The notes beneath the pieces were generated by a model, which searched no databases, was not told the DNA's origin, and was given only the letters and a program-made list of their open reading frames with translations. From Cyclobacteriaceae bacterium (GTDB lineage Bacteria > Bacteroidota > Bacteroidia > Cytophagales > Cyclobacteriaceae), in the NCBI GenBank assembly GCA_016787755.1, contig JAEUUA010000001.1:124001-188000 (forward strand): 64,000 nt of DNA. Reading direction: 5' to 3'. The position numbers were made by a program, and so were the translations under genes. Positions within the stretch are counted from its first letter, which is position 1. Each line of letters opens with the position of its first letter. Positions 16,802-25,936 of the stretch are shown here, piece after piece.

Positions 16802-17809
16802 ATGGACGAAAAGATTAGTTTGAAAGCAGTCGATCAGTATTCTATCCATGTAGCCAACCAAATGGCGGACGCTTTCTTTTCCAAAAAGGAAAAAATAACA
16901 GGTCCCGAACTACTTACACTCTGTGAAATAAAGCAAGTAAATCTTTTCGTACTCAATGATTTGCTCAGTGTATGGAAGCAGGAAACAGAAAAATTAAAAA
17001 GTCCGTATTTCGATTACGAAGCAAAGCCTGTGGCCGAGGCCCTTGTCCAATTTCAAAACACAGTCAGCAATCACATCCTGATCAACAAAACCAACCTACT
17101 TCCACTCTTAAAAAAGGGAGTGAGTCAAACGTTGTTTTTGATTTTAGCGCCTTATGATTTCTTTTCCAATACCTTGGATAAAAAAGATGGTGATGTCATC
17201 CTCACAAAGGATTTGAAGGAAACGGTGAAATATATTAAAACCAATCGGGCTCCTTTAGAAAAACTGGTAAGCCACTTAGAAGAAAGAAAGTTAGAATCCA
17301 TTGCAGGCAAAGAAGCCTTCGCATTACTGGATCATATTCTGGAAGAAGTAAATTTTACTCCGGAAGATGTTGAACCTTATTTGTCAGCCTTTAATAAACT
17401 GGTACCCGTTAGCATTGATAAGTTCTATGAAATAAAGGTTACGCAACCAGCCCCTGAACCAAAACAGGAACCCATTATTGAGGTGAAGTTGGTTGAAACA
17501 AAAACCGTGACTCAATCAATTTCAGTGGAGAATAGCGCCACGGTAAGCAAACCCACGCTAGCTGATAATCTTGCGAAGCAAAAGGTTACTCGATTAAAAG
17601 AAAGCCTGACAATCAATCAAAAGTTTATGTTCACCAAAATTTTGTTTCATGGTGATTTTGAAATTTTCTCAGAGGCGATCGATAAACTTGACCGCTTTGA
17701 CAACCTCACACAGGCTACTCGTTTTTTAGATGATGGTTATCCCGACTGGGACAAAGAGAGCGAAGAGTACGAAGAGTTTATTGAGATTGTTCAGAAGCGG
17801 TTTAGTTAG
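16802..17809 (+). CDS. Conserved hypothetical protein (335 aa)
   Basis: I do not recognise a named family. The protein is soluble, acidic and helical. Residues about 1-215 form one domain (MDEKISLKAVDQYSIHVAN, then FFSKKEKITGPELLTLCEIKQ). About 216-265 is a Pro/Glu/Val/Thr-rich linker with several short PKQEP and VETKTV-like stretches, and the C-terminal 70 residues (LKESLTINQKFMFTKILFHG, then WDKESEEYEEFIEIVQKRF) resemble a helical domain I recall at the end of several Bacteroidota cytosolic proteins, with the phrase KFMFTKILFHGD being typical. It is divergent from the ferredoxin gene. Function unknown. Confidence 0.75.
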   Translation: MDEKISLKAVDQYSIHVANQMADAFFSKKEKITGPELLTLCEIKQVNLFVLNDLLSVWKQETEKLKSPYFDYEAKPVAEALVQFQNTVSNHILINKTNLLPLLKKGVSQTLFLILAPYDFFSNTLDKKDGDVILTKDLKETVKYIKTNRAPLEKLVSHLEERKLESIAGKEAFALLDHILEEVNFTPEDVEPYLSAFNKLVPVSIDKFYEIKVTQPAPEPKQEPIIEVKLVETKTVTQSISVENSATVSKPTLADNLAKQKVTRLKESLTINQKFMFTKILFHGDFEIFSEAIDKLDRFDNLTQATRFLDDGYPDWDKESEEYEEFIEIVQKRFS

Positions 17810-17858
17810 ATTTCAAAAAGAAAGTTGGTTCTGCATCTTTGTTAACAATTCCTTCATA

Positions 17859-18200
17859 TCAACCATAATTATTAACGATGTCCCAACATTTATCAATAAT
17901 ACCCTCCCTATAGATGTCGGCTAACTTATTAAGTTTTTGATCCTCCACTTTTAAGGAAATAACATTCCACTCTAGTCTTTCAGCACCAATAGGTAACCAG
18001 GCCATATTATCATCAAATTCTTTAAAAACTTGAACATCAATCTCAAGTGGCCTTATATATTCAATCCAAGTCAGAATCTTAGTCATCTTATGAACCCCAA
18101 GAGGGAGTCCAATATGGTTTGTCAAGATCGCTTTTGCATTCGAGACCAACTTTCTTTTAAGCTGTTTCAATTTCTCACTTTCAATTTCCTCTTTTGTCAT
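17859..18200 (-). CDS. Hypothetical protein (113 aa)
   Basis: A 113-residue soluble protein starting MTKEEIESEKLKQLKRKLVS, with the central stretch ILTNHIGLPLGVHKMTKILTWIE and a polar C-terminal half. It resembles short acidic hypothetical proteins that occur sporadically; I cannot name a family. It stands between the 335-aa unknown gene (convergent) and rodA (same strand, 75 bases further on). The base composition is a little richer in AT than the neighbours by eye, which could mean recent acquisition. Confidence 0.55.
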   Translation of the reverse strand: MTKEEIESEKLKQLKRKLVSNAKAILTNHIGLPLGVHKMTKILTWIEYIRPLEIDVQVFKEFDDNMAWLPIGAERLEWNVISLKVEDQKLNKLADIYREGIIDKCWDIVNNYG

Positions 18201-18275
18201 GCATAAATTTATAAATTCCTACTTTCTTAAGTATGAAAATACAAATGATGTGCAAGAGAAAAATCAAAATTTTGA

Positions 18276-19550
18276 TTAAATCCTCTGCAACACCTGCCCA
18301 CGGTGAGCATCCAACTTTAAAAGAATAAACAAAAGAATGGTAAAGCTCCACAACGAAGAACCTCCATAACTAAAGAAGGGCAACGGAATTCCAATCACGG
18401 GGAACAATCCGATGGTCATGCCAATGTTAATAGCAAAGTGAAAGAAGAAAATACTGGCTACTGCATAGCCATACGCCCGTGAAAATTTACTCTTCTGTCG
18501 TTCCGCTATAAAAATAACCCGCAGCAGCAGCGCCATAAAAAGCATAATTACAATCAAGCTCCCTAACCATCCGTGCTCCTCGCCTATCGTGCAAAAAATA
18601 AAATCGGTACTCTGTTCCGGAACAAAATCAAACTTGGTTTGCGTTCCTTTTAAGAATCCTTTGCCCGCAAAACCTCCACTGCCAATGGCAATTTTAGATT
18701 GCGTAACATTCCAGTTAATTCCCATCGGATCGAAATCAGGATCAACCAACGCTTCTAATCTCTTTTTGTGGCGAATGGGCAATACATTATTTACAATGTA
18801 ATCGAAGCTCTCAATGGTAATCATCAGAATTACCGCACCTGAGCACAGTACCATAATTCGTTTCAGTTTTCTCTTACCAAAGAATATGAGCGCGACAAGT
18901 ACGGCAGCAATTGCGCCATGCAGGTACCATTGGTTTTCAACAATCAAGGTTAAGATAGCAATGGTTGCAGCGGAAACTCCAACAATCATTATAAAGGGCG
19001 ACATACCTTCTCTAAAGAAAACAAAGATGAACGCGGTAAAAACGATAGCTGTTCCAAAATCCTTTTGAAGAAGTATTAGTGCCATTGGTATTGCAATAAG
19101 TCCAAGCAAGATGAACTGGTTGCGATTGTTCTCCATTTTAAAACCTACCGAGCCCATAAACTTAGCTATTGCCAAAGCAGTTACAAACTTGGCAAACTCA
19201 GAAGGTTGCACCCCAAAAGAGCCAATCCCGATCCACGACTTATTTCCGCCTACCTCTTTACCAAGGATAGGCACCAGAACAAGCACAAACAAAATGATTC
19301 CATAAAACAGGTAAGCAAACGTTTCGTAAAAACGCATGTCTAGGATGATGATAGCCAGAATGATGACGAAAGACGCAGCAATAAAAATTAACTGTCGGCC
19401 TGAGTTAAGTGATAAATCCCAAATGGTTTGGTTTGCTGTTTCATCATATACAGCCGCGAAGATATTGATCCAGCCAAATGTTACCAGAACAACATACAGT
19501 AACACGGATGCCCAGTCCAGCTTACCCGATATATCAACGTCCTTTCTCAT
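18276..19550 (-). CDS. rodA: Rod-shape peptidoglycan glycosyltransferase RodA
   Basis: 424 residues with about ten membrane helices, a SEDS-family lipid-II polymerase acting in the inner membrane with the elongation PBP2. Motifs include GGNKSWIGIGSFGVQPSEFAK, ALILLQKDFGTAIVF, KGTQTKFDFVPEQSTDFIF and GIPLPFFSYGGSSLW, all SEDS hallmarks. A long cytosolic or periplasmic insert and extra helices near residues 160-235 are usual in Bacteroidota RodA. ATG overlaps the mrdA stop by 4 bases, so its translation is likely coupled to the PBP2 gene. Confidence 0.95.
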   Translation of the reverse strand: MRKDVDISGKLDWASVLLYVVLVTFGWINIFAAVYDETANQTIWDLSLNSGRQLIFIAASFVIILAIIILDMRFYETFAYLFYGIILFVLVLVPILGKEVGGNKSWIGIGSFGVQPSEFAKFVTALAIAKFMGSVGFKMENNRNQFILLGLIAIPMALILLQKDFGTAIVFTAFIFVFFREGMSPFIMIVGVSAATIAILTLIVENQWYLHGAIAAVLVALIFFGKRKLKRIMVLCSGAVILMITIESFDYIVNNVLPIRHKKRLEALVDPDFDPMGINWNVTQSKIAIGSGGFAGKGFLKGTQTKFDFVPEQSTDFIFCTIGEEHGWLGSLIVIMLFMALLLRVIFIAERQKSKFSRAYGYAVASIFFFHFAINIGMTIGLFPVIGIPLPFFSYGGSSLWSFTILLFILLKLDAHRGQVLQRI

Positions 19551-21361
19551 TCAAATTTTCCGGCTAACACATAGCTTTCAATGTGTGGTCTCTTGGTTGC
19601 CCCCAATAAATATTTTTCAATCATTAAGCTCGCTATGGAAGCTGCAGCCCGTGCACCTTGTCCGGCATCTTCTACATACACTGAAATGGCAATCTTTGGA
19701 TTATCGCGAGGCGCAAAGGCAATAAACACAGAGTGATCAAAAAGTGGGGGAGCATTTTGCACCGTGCCTGTTTTTCCGCACACAATAATGTCAGCCAATT
19801 TAGCACGATACTGACCTGTTCCCTCTTCCACTACTTTTTGCATAGCATCAACGGCTACAATAAAATAAGATGAATCGATTAAGGTATAATGACGTTCCTG
19901 GTATTGTGGCAAGGGTTTATTATCAGCACCAATCGCCTTTACCAAATGGGGTGTATAATAAAATCCACGGTTTGCAATAATCGCTGCAAAGTTTGCCATC
20001 TGAATGGGAACCACCAGATTTTCGCCTTCACCAATTGCCAATGAATAAATGTTAGAAAATTTCCAGGCTTGACTTCTATACGCACGATCATAGTAGGCCG
20101 GAGTTGGCACCAGGCCTTCCTTTTCGTTGGGTAGATCGATTCCTAATTTCCTGCCAAAGCCGAAACTCATAATGTGCTTATCCCATTCTTCCAACCCAAT
20201 GCGTGTGTCACCAAATGGATCATTCACAACTCCTTTGTTGAGCATTCTTCTTAACACATTATGAAAATAGGGATTGCATGAATTAGCAATGGCTCCCCGC
20301 AAATCTTCATTTGAGTGGGCTCCATGACAATTAATAATATTTCGATCGCATCGGATTCGGGTTTCCGGAGTTATTACCTTTTCCTGAAGTGCCGTCATCG
20401 CTTGTGCGATTTTAAAAATAGAACCCGGCCGGTATTGCGCCATGAGTGGTCGATTAAACAAGGGCTTCATAGAGTCAATGCTGATCTGTTTGAAATTGGA
20501 ACTGTAATTTCTTCCCGTAAGAAGATTAGGATCATACGAAGGCCCTGATACTAGGGATAGGATTTCACCCGTTGCAGGCTCAATCGCCACTATACTTCCA
20601 GACTTTCCCTTCATCAGCATCTCGCCATATTGCTGAAGATCGATATCAATCCCTGTGGTTAAATTCTGACCAGGAACAGATAATGTATCATACAATCCAT
20701 TCTTAAATGCTCCTTTTTCAATTCCTTTTACATTGCGCAACTTAAAACGCACACCCCGTTTGCCGCGAAGTTGTTCTTCATAAAAATATTCTATTCCACT
20801 TTGACCAACATAATCACCTTGTTTATAGATTTTCGTTAGGTCCCGATCCAAATTTGTTTTACTAATCTCACTTACATAGCCCAAAGCATTGGCTAAGGCA
20901 GGAGTTGCATAGGAGCGCGTGGTTCGAGCCTGAACATAAAAGCCCGGAAAACTTTCGAGATGATCTTGCACTTTGGCAAAGTCAACGTTCGACAATTGGT
21001 TCATGAAAATGGTTGGCTTAAAAGGAGAGTATTCCTTTCTGGCTTTCATGGCTTTAAATCTTGCTCGAAGTTCTTCACGCGAAATTTCAAATACGCTACA
21101 AAACTTTGCAGAATCAAAATTTTTAACATCCTTGATTACAACCTCGAGGTCAAACTCAGGCGAGTTAAAGACAATCAATTTTTGATTTCGATCGTAGATC
21201 AATCCCCGAAAGGGGTACTCTACCTGGCGAAGAATTACGTTTCCATCGGCTAGCTCTGCATACTTATTATCCAGCACCTGGATAAAGAATAGTTTGATTA
21301 AAAAAATTAATCCAACTACAATAAATATAACCTGCAATATGTCTTTCCTTCCCTCATTCAT
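19547..21361 (-). CDS. mrdA: Penicillin-binding protein 2 (elongation transpeptidase)
   Basis: 604 residues. One N-terminal membrane helix (about 9-28) is followed by the PBP dimerisation domain (FRGLIYDRNQKLIVFN) and the transpeptidase domain with SxxK at 314-317 (RPGSIFK), SxN at 361-363 (SCN) and KTGT at 530-533. It cross-links peptidoglycan during side-wall growth, partnered with RodA, whose gene overlaps its 3' end. It overlaps mreD by 4 bases upstream. Length and motifs are normal for class B PBP2. Confidence 0.95.
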   Translation of the reverse strand: MNEGRKDILQVIFIVVGLIFLIKLFFIQVLDNKYAELADGNVILRQVEYPFRGLIYDRNQKLIVFNSPEFDLEVVIKDVKNFDSAKFCSVFEISREELRARFKAMKARKEYSPFKPTIFMNQLSNVDFAKVQDHLESFPGFYVQARTTRSYATPALANALGYVSEISKTNLDRDLTKIYKQGDYVGQSGIEYFYEEQLRGKRGVRFKLRNVKGIEKGAFKNGLYDTLSVPGQNLTTGIDIDLQQYGEMLMKGKSGSIVAIEPATGEILSLVSGPSYDPNLLTGRNYSSNFKQISIDSMKPLFNRPLMAQYRPGSIFKIAQAMTALQEKVITPETRIRCDRNIINCHGAHSNEDLRGAIANSCNPYFHNVLRRMLNKGVVNDPFGDTRIGLEEWDKHIMSFGFGRKLGIDLPNEKEGLVPTPAYYDRAYRSQAWKFSNIYSLAIGEGENLVVPIQMANFAAIIANRGFYYTPHLVKAIGADNKPLPQYQERHYTLIDSSYFIVAVDAMQKVVEEGTGQYRAKLADIIVCGKTGTVQNAPPLFDHSVFIAFAPRDNPKIAISVYVEDAGQGARAAASIASLMIEKYLLGATKRPHIESYVLAGKFE

Positions 21362-21873
21362 ATGCGCCTGCCCCGCGGAGACAAATACTGTAGTAAAATT
21401 ATCACAGTCATCGTAAACAACAAACTACCCACAATCTTAAGCATGGTAAACCAAAACAAGGTAAAGCTGGCAGCTTCTACAAAAAATAAAACGGCCTGAT
21501 GAAGAAAAACAAGAGGCAGCGTGTACACCAAAAACCATTGTAACCCATTAGAAGCAATAGTCGCTGAAGACCCTGAATCGTACCCACCCTGGGGAGTAAT
21601 AGTTGCCATCCAATAGTTTCGCGTATAAGCAACCAACACTGTTGCCATGGCATGCAAGCCCATGCTATTGTAAAATATATCAATCGTAAAACCGAGTATA
21701 AACCCAATGGCCATTAATGCCATTGTATTGAGCTCAATTGGTAACAATAGAATAAAAGCGATGTATAAAAAACAAAATGCAGAGTTAAATAGAACCAGAT
21801 TTCGAAAGATTAAAACCTGAACCAGTACGTACACAAAAAATAAAACAAATTGGATAATGCCAGTGCGATTCAT
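21358..21873 (-). CDS. mreD: Rod shape-determining protein MreD
   Basis: 171 residues, strongly hydrophobic, about five membrane helices (for example FVLFFVYVLVQVLIF and IAFILLLPIELNTMALMAIG). MreD sequences are poorly conserved, so the call rests mainly on size, topology and position between mreC and the PBP2 gene. It is an inner-membrane member of the elongasome. Overlaps of 4 bases with both neighbours indicate coupled translation. Confidence 0.88.
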   Translation of the reverse strand: MNRTGIIQFVLFFVYVLVQVLIFRNLVLFNSAFCFLYIAFILLLPIELNTMALMAIGFILGFTIDIFYNSMGLHAMATVLVAYTRNYWMATITPQGGYDSGSSATIASNGLQWFLVYTLPLVFLHQAVLFFVEAASFTLFWFTMLKIVGSLLFTMTVIILLQYLSPRGRRI

Positions 21874-22706
21874 TTCTTTCCCACAATAGTTAGTTGTTCG
21901 AGCGAATCTTTTTCATTTTTCAATCGACTTTTGATCACATTCACAAAAGATAACTTTCCGAAATCTTGTGATAATTCAATCTGGATATCCCAAAAATTAG
22001 TTTCTTTCTTCAAGTCTGCAGCACGAATAATACCTACCATTACACCCTCTGGAAAAACAGCATTATACCCGGAAGTAATTACCGTATCACCCACGACCGG
22101 AGTGGCATGGCGTGGAATATATAACAAATTTGAATAGCGCTGATGAAGTCCGTCCCACCGAACACTACCAAAATGATTTGTTCTTTTAATTACACATGAA
22201 ATTTGTTCATCTACATTTAACAACGAAATAAGAACAGAATAATTCCTGGAAACTGATTTTACTTTACCTACCGCACCATCATTACTAATGGCAGCCATAC
22301 CTGGCATTATTCCATCCGCTGCTCCTTTATTGATGGTAATAAAATTTTTGTACAGATTGGTTGAATTGGCAATTACTTTGGCACTCACAAATTTGTACTG
22401 ATCTGCCTTGGATGAATCGAGATCAGTCGGGAAATAGTTTTCACGCAATTGATTGATCCTTTCAAGATCAGTTCGCAACACAGCATTTTCACGCGACAAC
22501 TCTTCATTGATTGTGCGCAACGAAAAGTACTCTCTAACTCCTTGCGAAAAGCCAAGAATGTTAGCTGCCAGCCGATTGGAGGAATTAAAATACTTTGTGC
22601 TTTGATACTGATTATTTTCAATAATCAACCAACTGCAAGACAACTCAAGAAGTAAAAAAGTAAGAAATGCCCTGTACTCGTAAATAAAATTTATGAGTCG
22701 CTCCAT
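21870..22706 (-). CDS. mreC: Rod shape-determining protein MreC
   Basis: 278 residues: an N-terminal membrane helix (about 12-32), a coiled coil (about 65-90, INEELSRENAVLRTDLERIN), then the periplasmic beta domain with NKGAADGIMPGMAAISNDGAVG, typical of MreC. It links MreB inside the cell to PBP2 outside. It starts 3 bases after the mreB stop. No abnormality in motifs; length is as expected for Bacteroidota. Confidence 0.94.
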   Translation of the reverse strand: MERLINFIYEYRAFLTFLLLELSCSWLIIENNQYQSTKYFNSSNRLAANILGFSQGVREYFSLRTINEELSRENAVLRTDLERINQLRENYFPTDLDSSKADQYKFVSAKVIANSTNLYKNFITINKGAADGIMPGMAAISNDGAVGKVKSVSRNYSVLISLLNVDEQISCVIKRTNHFGSVRWDGLHQRYSNLLYIPRHATPVVGDTVITSGYNAVFPEGVMVGIIRAADLKKETNFWDIQIELSQDFGKLSFVNVIKSRLKNEKDSLEQLTIVGKK

Positions 22707-22709
22707 TCA

Positions 22710-23735
22710 TCAGGTCATCAAAATCTTTCTGAAATGATCCAGGTTTTTAAGTGTTGCTCCGGTTCCACGCACCACCGCGCGCAACGGATCGTCTGCTACG
22801 TGAATGGGCAATTTTGTTTTGAGCGATAAGCGTTTGTCAAGGCCACGAAGCATGGCACCTCCGCCTGTTAAGTAAATACCACGCTCATAAATATCAGCGG
22901 AAAGTTCTGGTGGAGAAAGTTCTAAAGCCTTAAGCACAGCCTCCTCCAATTTTGAGATTGACTTATCCAGTGCAAAGGCAACTTCTGAATATGAAATCTT
23001 AATTGTTTTAGGGATACCAGTCATTAAATCACGACCCCGGATTTCATAATCATCCGGACCATCATCTAATTCTGTTAGCGCTGAGCCAACTTCAATCTTT
23101 ACGCGTTCGGCAGAACGTTCCCCAATCAACAGGTTGTGCTGCCTTCGCATGTAATCCAAAATATCTCTGTTAAAGGTGTCGCCCGCAATTCTGATGGATT
23201 GATCACACACAATTCCCGACAAGGCAATCACAGCGATATCAGTAGTACCTCCACCGATATCTACGATCATATTACCAACAGGCTGTTCGATATCGATACC
23301 AATACCGATAGCGGCTGCAATCGGCTCATGAATCATATATACTTCTTTTGCATTGGCATGCTCCGCAGAATCGCGCACGGCACGTTTTTCAACTTCCGTG
23401 ATGGCAGAGGGAATACAAATTACCATCCTCAAAGATGGTGGAAAAAGTCTGCGGCCCGTGTCAATCATTTTGATCATACCCCGAATCATCATTTCAGCAG
23501 CGTGGAAATCGGCAATTACACCCTCCTTCAGCGGCCTGATGGTTTTGATGTTATCGTGCGTTTTCTCATGCATTTGCATGGCTTCGCGACCAATGGCCAG
23601 CACTTTACCGGTGGCACGATCCAAGGCAATAATAGAAGGTTCATCTACTACTACTTTGTCTTTATGAATGATCAGTGTGTTTGCAGTTCCCAGATCGATG
23701 GCGATGTCGCTGGTAAAAAAATCAAAAAGTCCCAT
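22710..23735 (-). CDS. mreB: Actin-like rod-shape protein MreB
   Basis: 341 residues, normal size. Actin-fold nucleotide motifs: IAIDLGTANTLI at the N terminus, NMIVDIGGGTTDIAVIALSG in the middle, IAGDTFNRDILDYMRRQ and YLTGGGAMLRGLDKRL near the end. It polymerises under the inner membrane and guides side-wall synthesis. It is the first of five tightly packed shape genes. The 93-base gap to purH upstream contains no clear terminator, so purH transcripts may read in, as purH-mreB adjacency suggests. Confidence 0.97.
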   Translation of the reverse strand: MGLFDFFTSDIAIDLGTANTLIIHKDKVVVDEPSIIALDRATGKVLAIGREAMQMHEKTHDNIKTIRPLKEGVIADFHAAEMMIRGMIKMIDTGRRLFPPSLRMVICIPSAITEVEKRAVRDSAEHANAKEVYMIHEPIAAAIGIGIDIEQPVGNMIVDIGGGTTDIAVIALSGIVCDQSIRIAGDTFNRDILDYMRRQHNLLIGERSAERVKIEVGSALTELDDGPDDYEIRGRDLMTGIPKTIKISYSEVAFALDKSISKLEEAVLKALELSPPELSADIYERGIYLTGGGAMLRGLDKRLSLKTKLPIHVADDPLRAVVRGTGATLKNLDHFRKILMT

Positions 23736-23828
23736 GCGTTCCCTTAAGGTAAAAAGTTATAAGGCACGAAATTACAGAAATAATCCCGTGAATTTTAAGT
23801 GTAATCAATCGAAAAAACTTACACCGTA

Positions 23829-25355
23829 TTAATGCTTGAAGTGACGCACGCCTGTGAAAACCATAGCCATCTTATTTCTGTCGCAATAATCAATCGAGTC
23901 CTGATCTTTGATAGATCCTCCCGGTTGAATCACTGCCGCAATGCCTTGTTCATGTGCAATCTCTACACAATCCGGAAACGGAAAGAATGCATCGGATGCC
24001 ATGACTGATCCTTTGAGGCCAAAACCGAAAGCTTCAGCCTTTTCAATGGCCTGCTTAAGAGCATCCACGCGGCTGGTTTGACCAACTCCGCTTGCCAACA
24101 ATTGACCTTTTATCGCCAGAATGATTGTATTTGACTTCGTGTGCTTACAGATTTTGCTGGCGAATAGCAAAGCTTCGATTTCTTCCGCAGTTGGGGCTTT
24201 CTTAGTTACCACCTTAAGATCAGACTTAGCATCGGTTTTAAGATCCAGGTCTTGCTCAATTACGCCATTGAGCAAACTCTTAAACTGCTTCTTACCATTA
24301 AGTGGCTGGTGTTGCTTCAAAATGATTCGATTCTTTTTAGACTTCAGTAAGTCTAACGCTGCTGAATCAAAATCAGGAGCTATCAATATTTCGAAAAATA
24401 GTTTGTTGATTTCTTCCGCTGCTGCGAGATCAATTTTTTGATTGGTGGCCAACACACCTCCAAAGGCTGAGATTGTATCCGCCTGAAATGCTTTTAAATA
24501 AGCTTCCTTAACAGTTGGAGCAATTGACACTCCGCATGCATTGGTATGTTTGATAATGACAAAAGCCGTCTCGCCATCAAATTCCTTTACCAGATTTATT
24601 GCTGCATCAACATCCACCAGATTGTTATAGGAGAGTTCCTTTCCGTTGAGTTGATCAAATAACTTCTCTAAATCGCCATAAAATACACCTTGCTGATGGG
24701 GATTTTCGCCATAACGCAAAACCTTACCTTGCTGAAAACTTGATTTAAAACTTGGCAGCTGCTGCTCACCATTGAAGTAATTAAAGATGGATGTGTCATA
24801 ATGAGAAGTGACATCAAAAGCTTGTACCGCAAATTTCTTCCGATCTGTAAGATCAGACGCGCCTTCCTTCTCCTCTAACAAAGTCAGGAACTGCTGATAT
24901 TGGGTACGGGCTGATACAATCAGAACATCATTAAAATTTTTGGCTGCCGCACGAATCAACGAAATACCACCAATATCAATCTTCTCAACAATGTCTTCTT
25001 CAGTTCCGCCCTTGGCAACCGTTTCTTGGAATGGGTATAAATCCACAATTACTAAATCGATGGGCGCTACTTTGAACTCCTGAGCTTGCTTTAGATCATT
25101 GGCATCATCTCTTCTGAAAAGAATTCCCCCGAAAATAGCCGGATGAAGTGTTTTTACTCGACCTCCAAAAATTGAAGGATATCCCGTTAAGGTTTCAACA
25201 GGTGTAACTGTATAGCCTAACTTTTCAATAAAATCCTGTGTGCCTCCTGTGGAAACGAACTCCACACCTTGTTTACCCAACAAATGAATGATCGGTTCGA
25301 GGTTATCTTTGTAAAAAACTGAGATTAGTGCGCGAGTGATTTTTTTGGAGGACAT
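23829..25355 (-). CDS. purH: Bifunctional purine biosynthesis protein PurH
   Basis: About 508 residues from MSSKKITRALISVF. Residues to about 190 form the IMP cyclohydrolase domain (STGGTQDFIEKLGY, GRVKTLHPAIFGGIL, VDLYPFQETV). The rest is the AICAR transformylase domain (GENPHQQGVFYGD, SYNNLVDVDAA, IIKHTNACGVS, SDAFFPFPDCVE, IQPGGSIKDQDSIDYCDR). It performs the last two steps of de novo IMP synthesis. The frame stays open upstream to 25415, but ATG 25355 (or 25361) matches the family N terminus. The upstream extension overlaps a CGCAAAGACGC-type intergenic sequence, further evidence against the longer form. Confidence 0.95.
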   Translation of the reverse strand: MSSKKITRALISVFYKDNLEPIIHLLGKQGVEFVSTGGTQDFIEKLGYTVTPVETLTGYPSIFGGRVKTLHPAIFGGILFRRDDANDLKQAQEFKVAPIDLVIVDLYPFQETVAKGGTEEDIVEKIDIGGISLIRAAAKNFNDVLIVSARTQYQQFLTLLEEKEGASDLTDRKKFAVQAFDVTSHYDTSIFNYFNGEQQLPSFKSSFQQGKVLRYGENPHQQGVFYGDLEKLFDQLNGKELSYNNLVDVDAAINLVKEFDGETAFVIIKHTNACGVSIAPTVKEAYLKAFQADTISAFGGVLATNQKIDLAAAEEINKLFFEILIAPDFDSAALDLLKSKKNRIILKQHQPLNGKKQFKSLLNGVIEQDLDLKTDAKSDLKVVTKKAPTAEEIEALLFASKICKHTKSNTIILAIKGQLLASGVGQTSRVDALKQAIEKAEAFGFGLKGSVMASDAFFPFPDCVEIAHEQGIAAVIQPGGSIKDQDSIDYCDRNKMAMVFTGVRHFKH

Positions 25356-25390
25356 AACCATAATTTTGAGGTGCAAAAATGAATAATTTT

Positions 25391-25415
25391 CCACGCAAAG
25401 ACGCCAAAAACGCAT
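25391..25415. repeat. CGCAAAGACGC-type intergenic sequence
   Basis: ACGCAAAGACGCCAAAAACGC resembles the dispersed CGCAAAGACGCAAAG intergenic sequences I recall from many bacterial genomes. A partial inverted counterpart, GCCTTTGCGCGC, lies at about 25522-25533 at the other end of the same intergenic gap, so the pair could bracket a larger stem of about 140 bases. Confidence 0.35.
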
Positions 25416-25543
25416 AAGTTTTAAGGTAATATCTTGATAGAGATTTTACGGGCAATAAGTACATAACTCAAACGAAATCAGGAATTTGCTTCATCTAATC
25501 ATTATACAATTGCGATCTTGGAGCCTTTGCGCGCAATACAGCT

Positions 25544-25936
25544 ATGAAACTATTTCTTCAACTCGATCTTACTCCCTGGCAAGAATCAGCATATCAAAAA
25601 CCTTTACTGGCCTATGCTTCTTCACTTTCAAGTGATCTGATTGGGGCTGAAATGGATAATCGATCGGATGCATCCATTATAGATATTCTTCTCAGACTTT
25701 GTGATCAGGTGACTTCGATCTTTATTTTCGTGCGAGCAAAACCAACGGAGCCGTTTGGATCCACGTTAAAATTATTAAACGCATTGCTCCGAACCAATCA
25801 AAAGATTTACACCGTGGTGCTTTCGGGAAACCACGAACAAACTGAAAATCTGTTCAAGCACTTGAATGATAAATTCAAAAAGGAAGAAGATCAAGAAAAA
25901 GTAAAACTCTGGATTGAGGAGTTTGCGCTAGCTTAG
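25544..25936 (+). CDS. Hypothetical protein (130 aa)
   Basis: 130 residues beginning MKLFLQLDLTPWQESAYQKP. I do not recognise it. It looks like a compact alpha/beta protein with alternating segments (SIFIFVRAKPTEPFGSTLKL, KIYTVVLSGNHEQTENLFKH) and a charged C-terminal helix. A NTPase-like or Rossmann-type fold is possible, but there is no P-loop. Its 3' end overlaps the convergent omega-amidase gene by 9 bases. A CGCAAAG-type sequence lies upstream in the gap shared with purH, which is divergent. Confidence 0.6.
   Translation: MKLFLQLDLTPWQESAYQKPLLAYASSLSSDLIGAEMDNRSDASIIDILLRLCDQVTSIFIFVRAKPTEPFGSTLKLLNALLRTNQKIYTVVLSGNHEQTENLFKHLNDKFKKEEDQEKVKLWIEEFALA

Noticed and set aside
17859..18200. 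Toxin-antitoxin or defence gene
   Set aside because: The 113-residue protein has no toxin or antitoxin motif and no small partner gene.
23136..23747. 203-residue open frame on the plus strand opposite mreB
   Set aside because: Fully antisense to mreB, rich in His and Asn as expected from reversed MreB codons, with no family resemblance.
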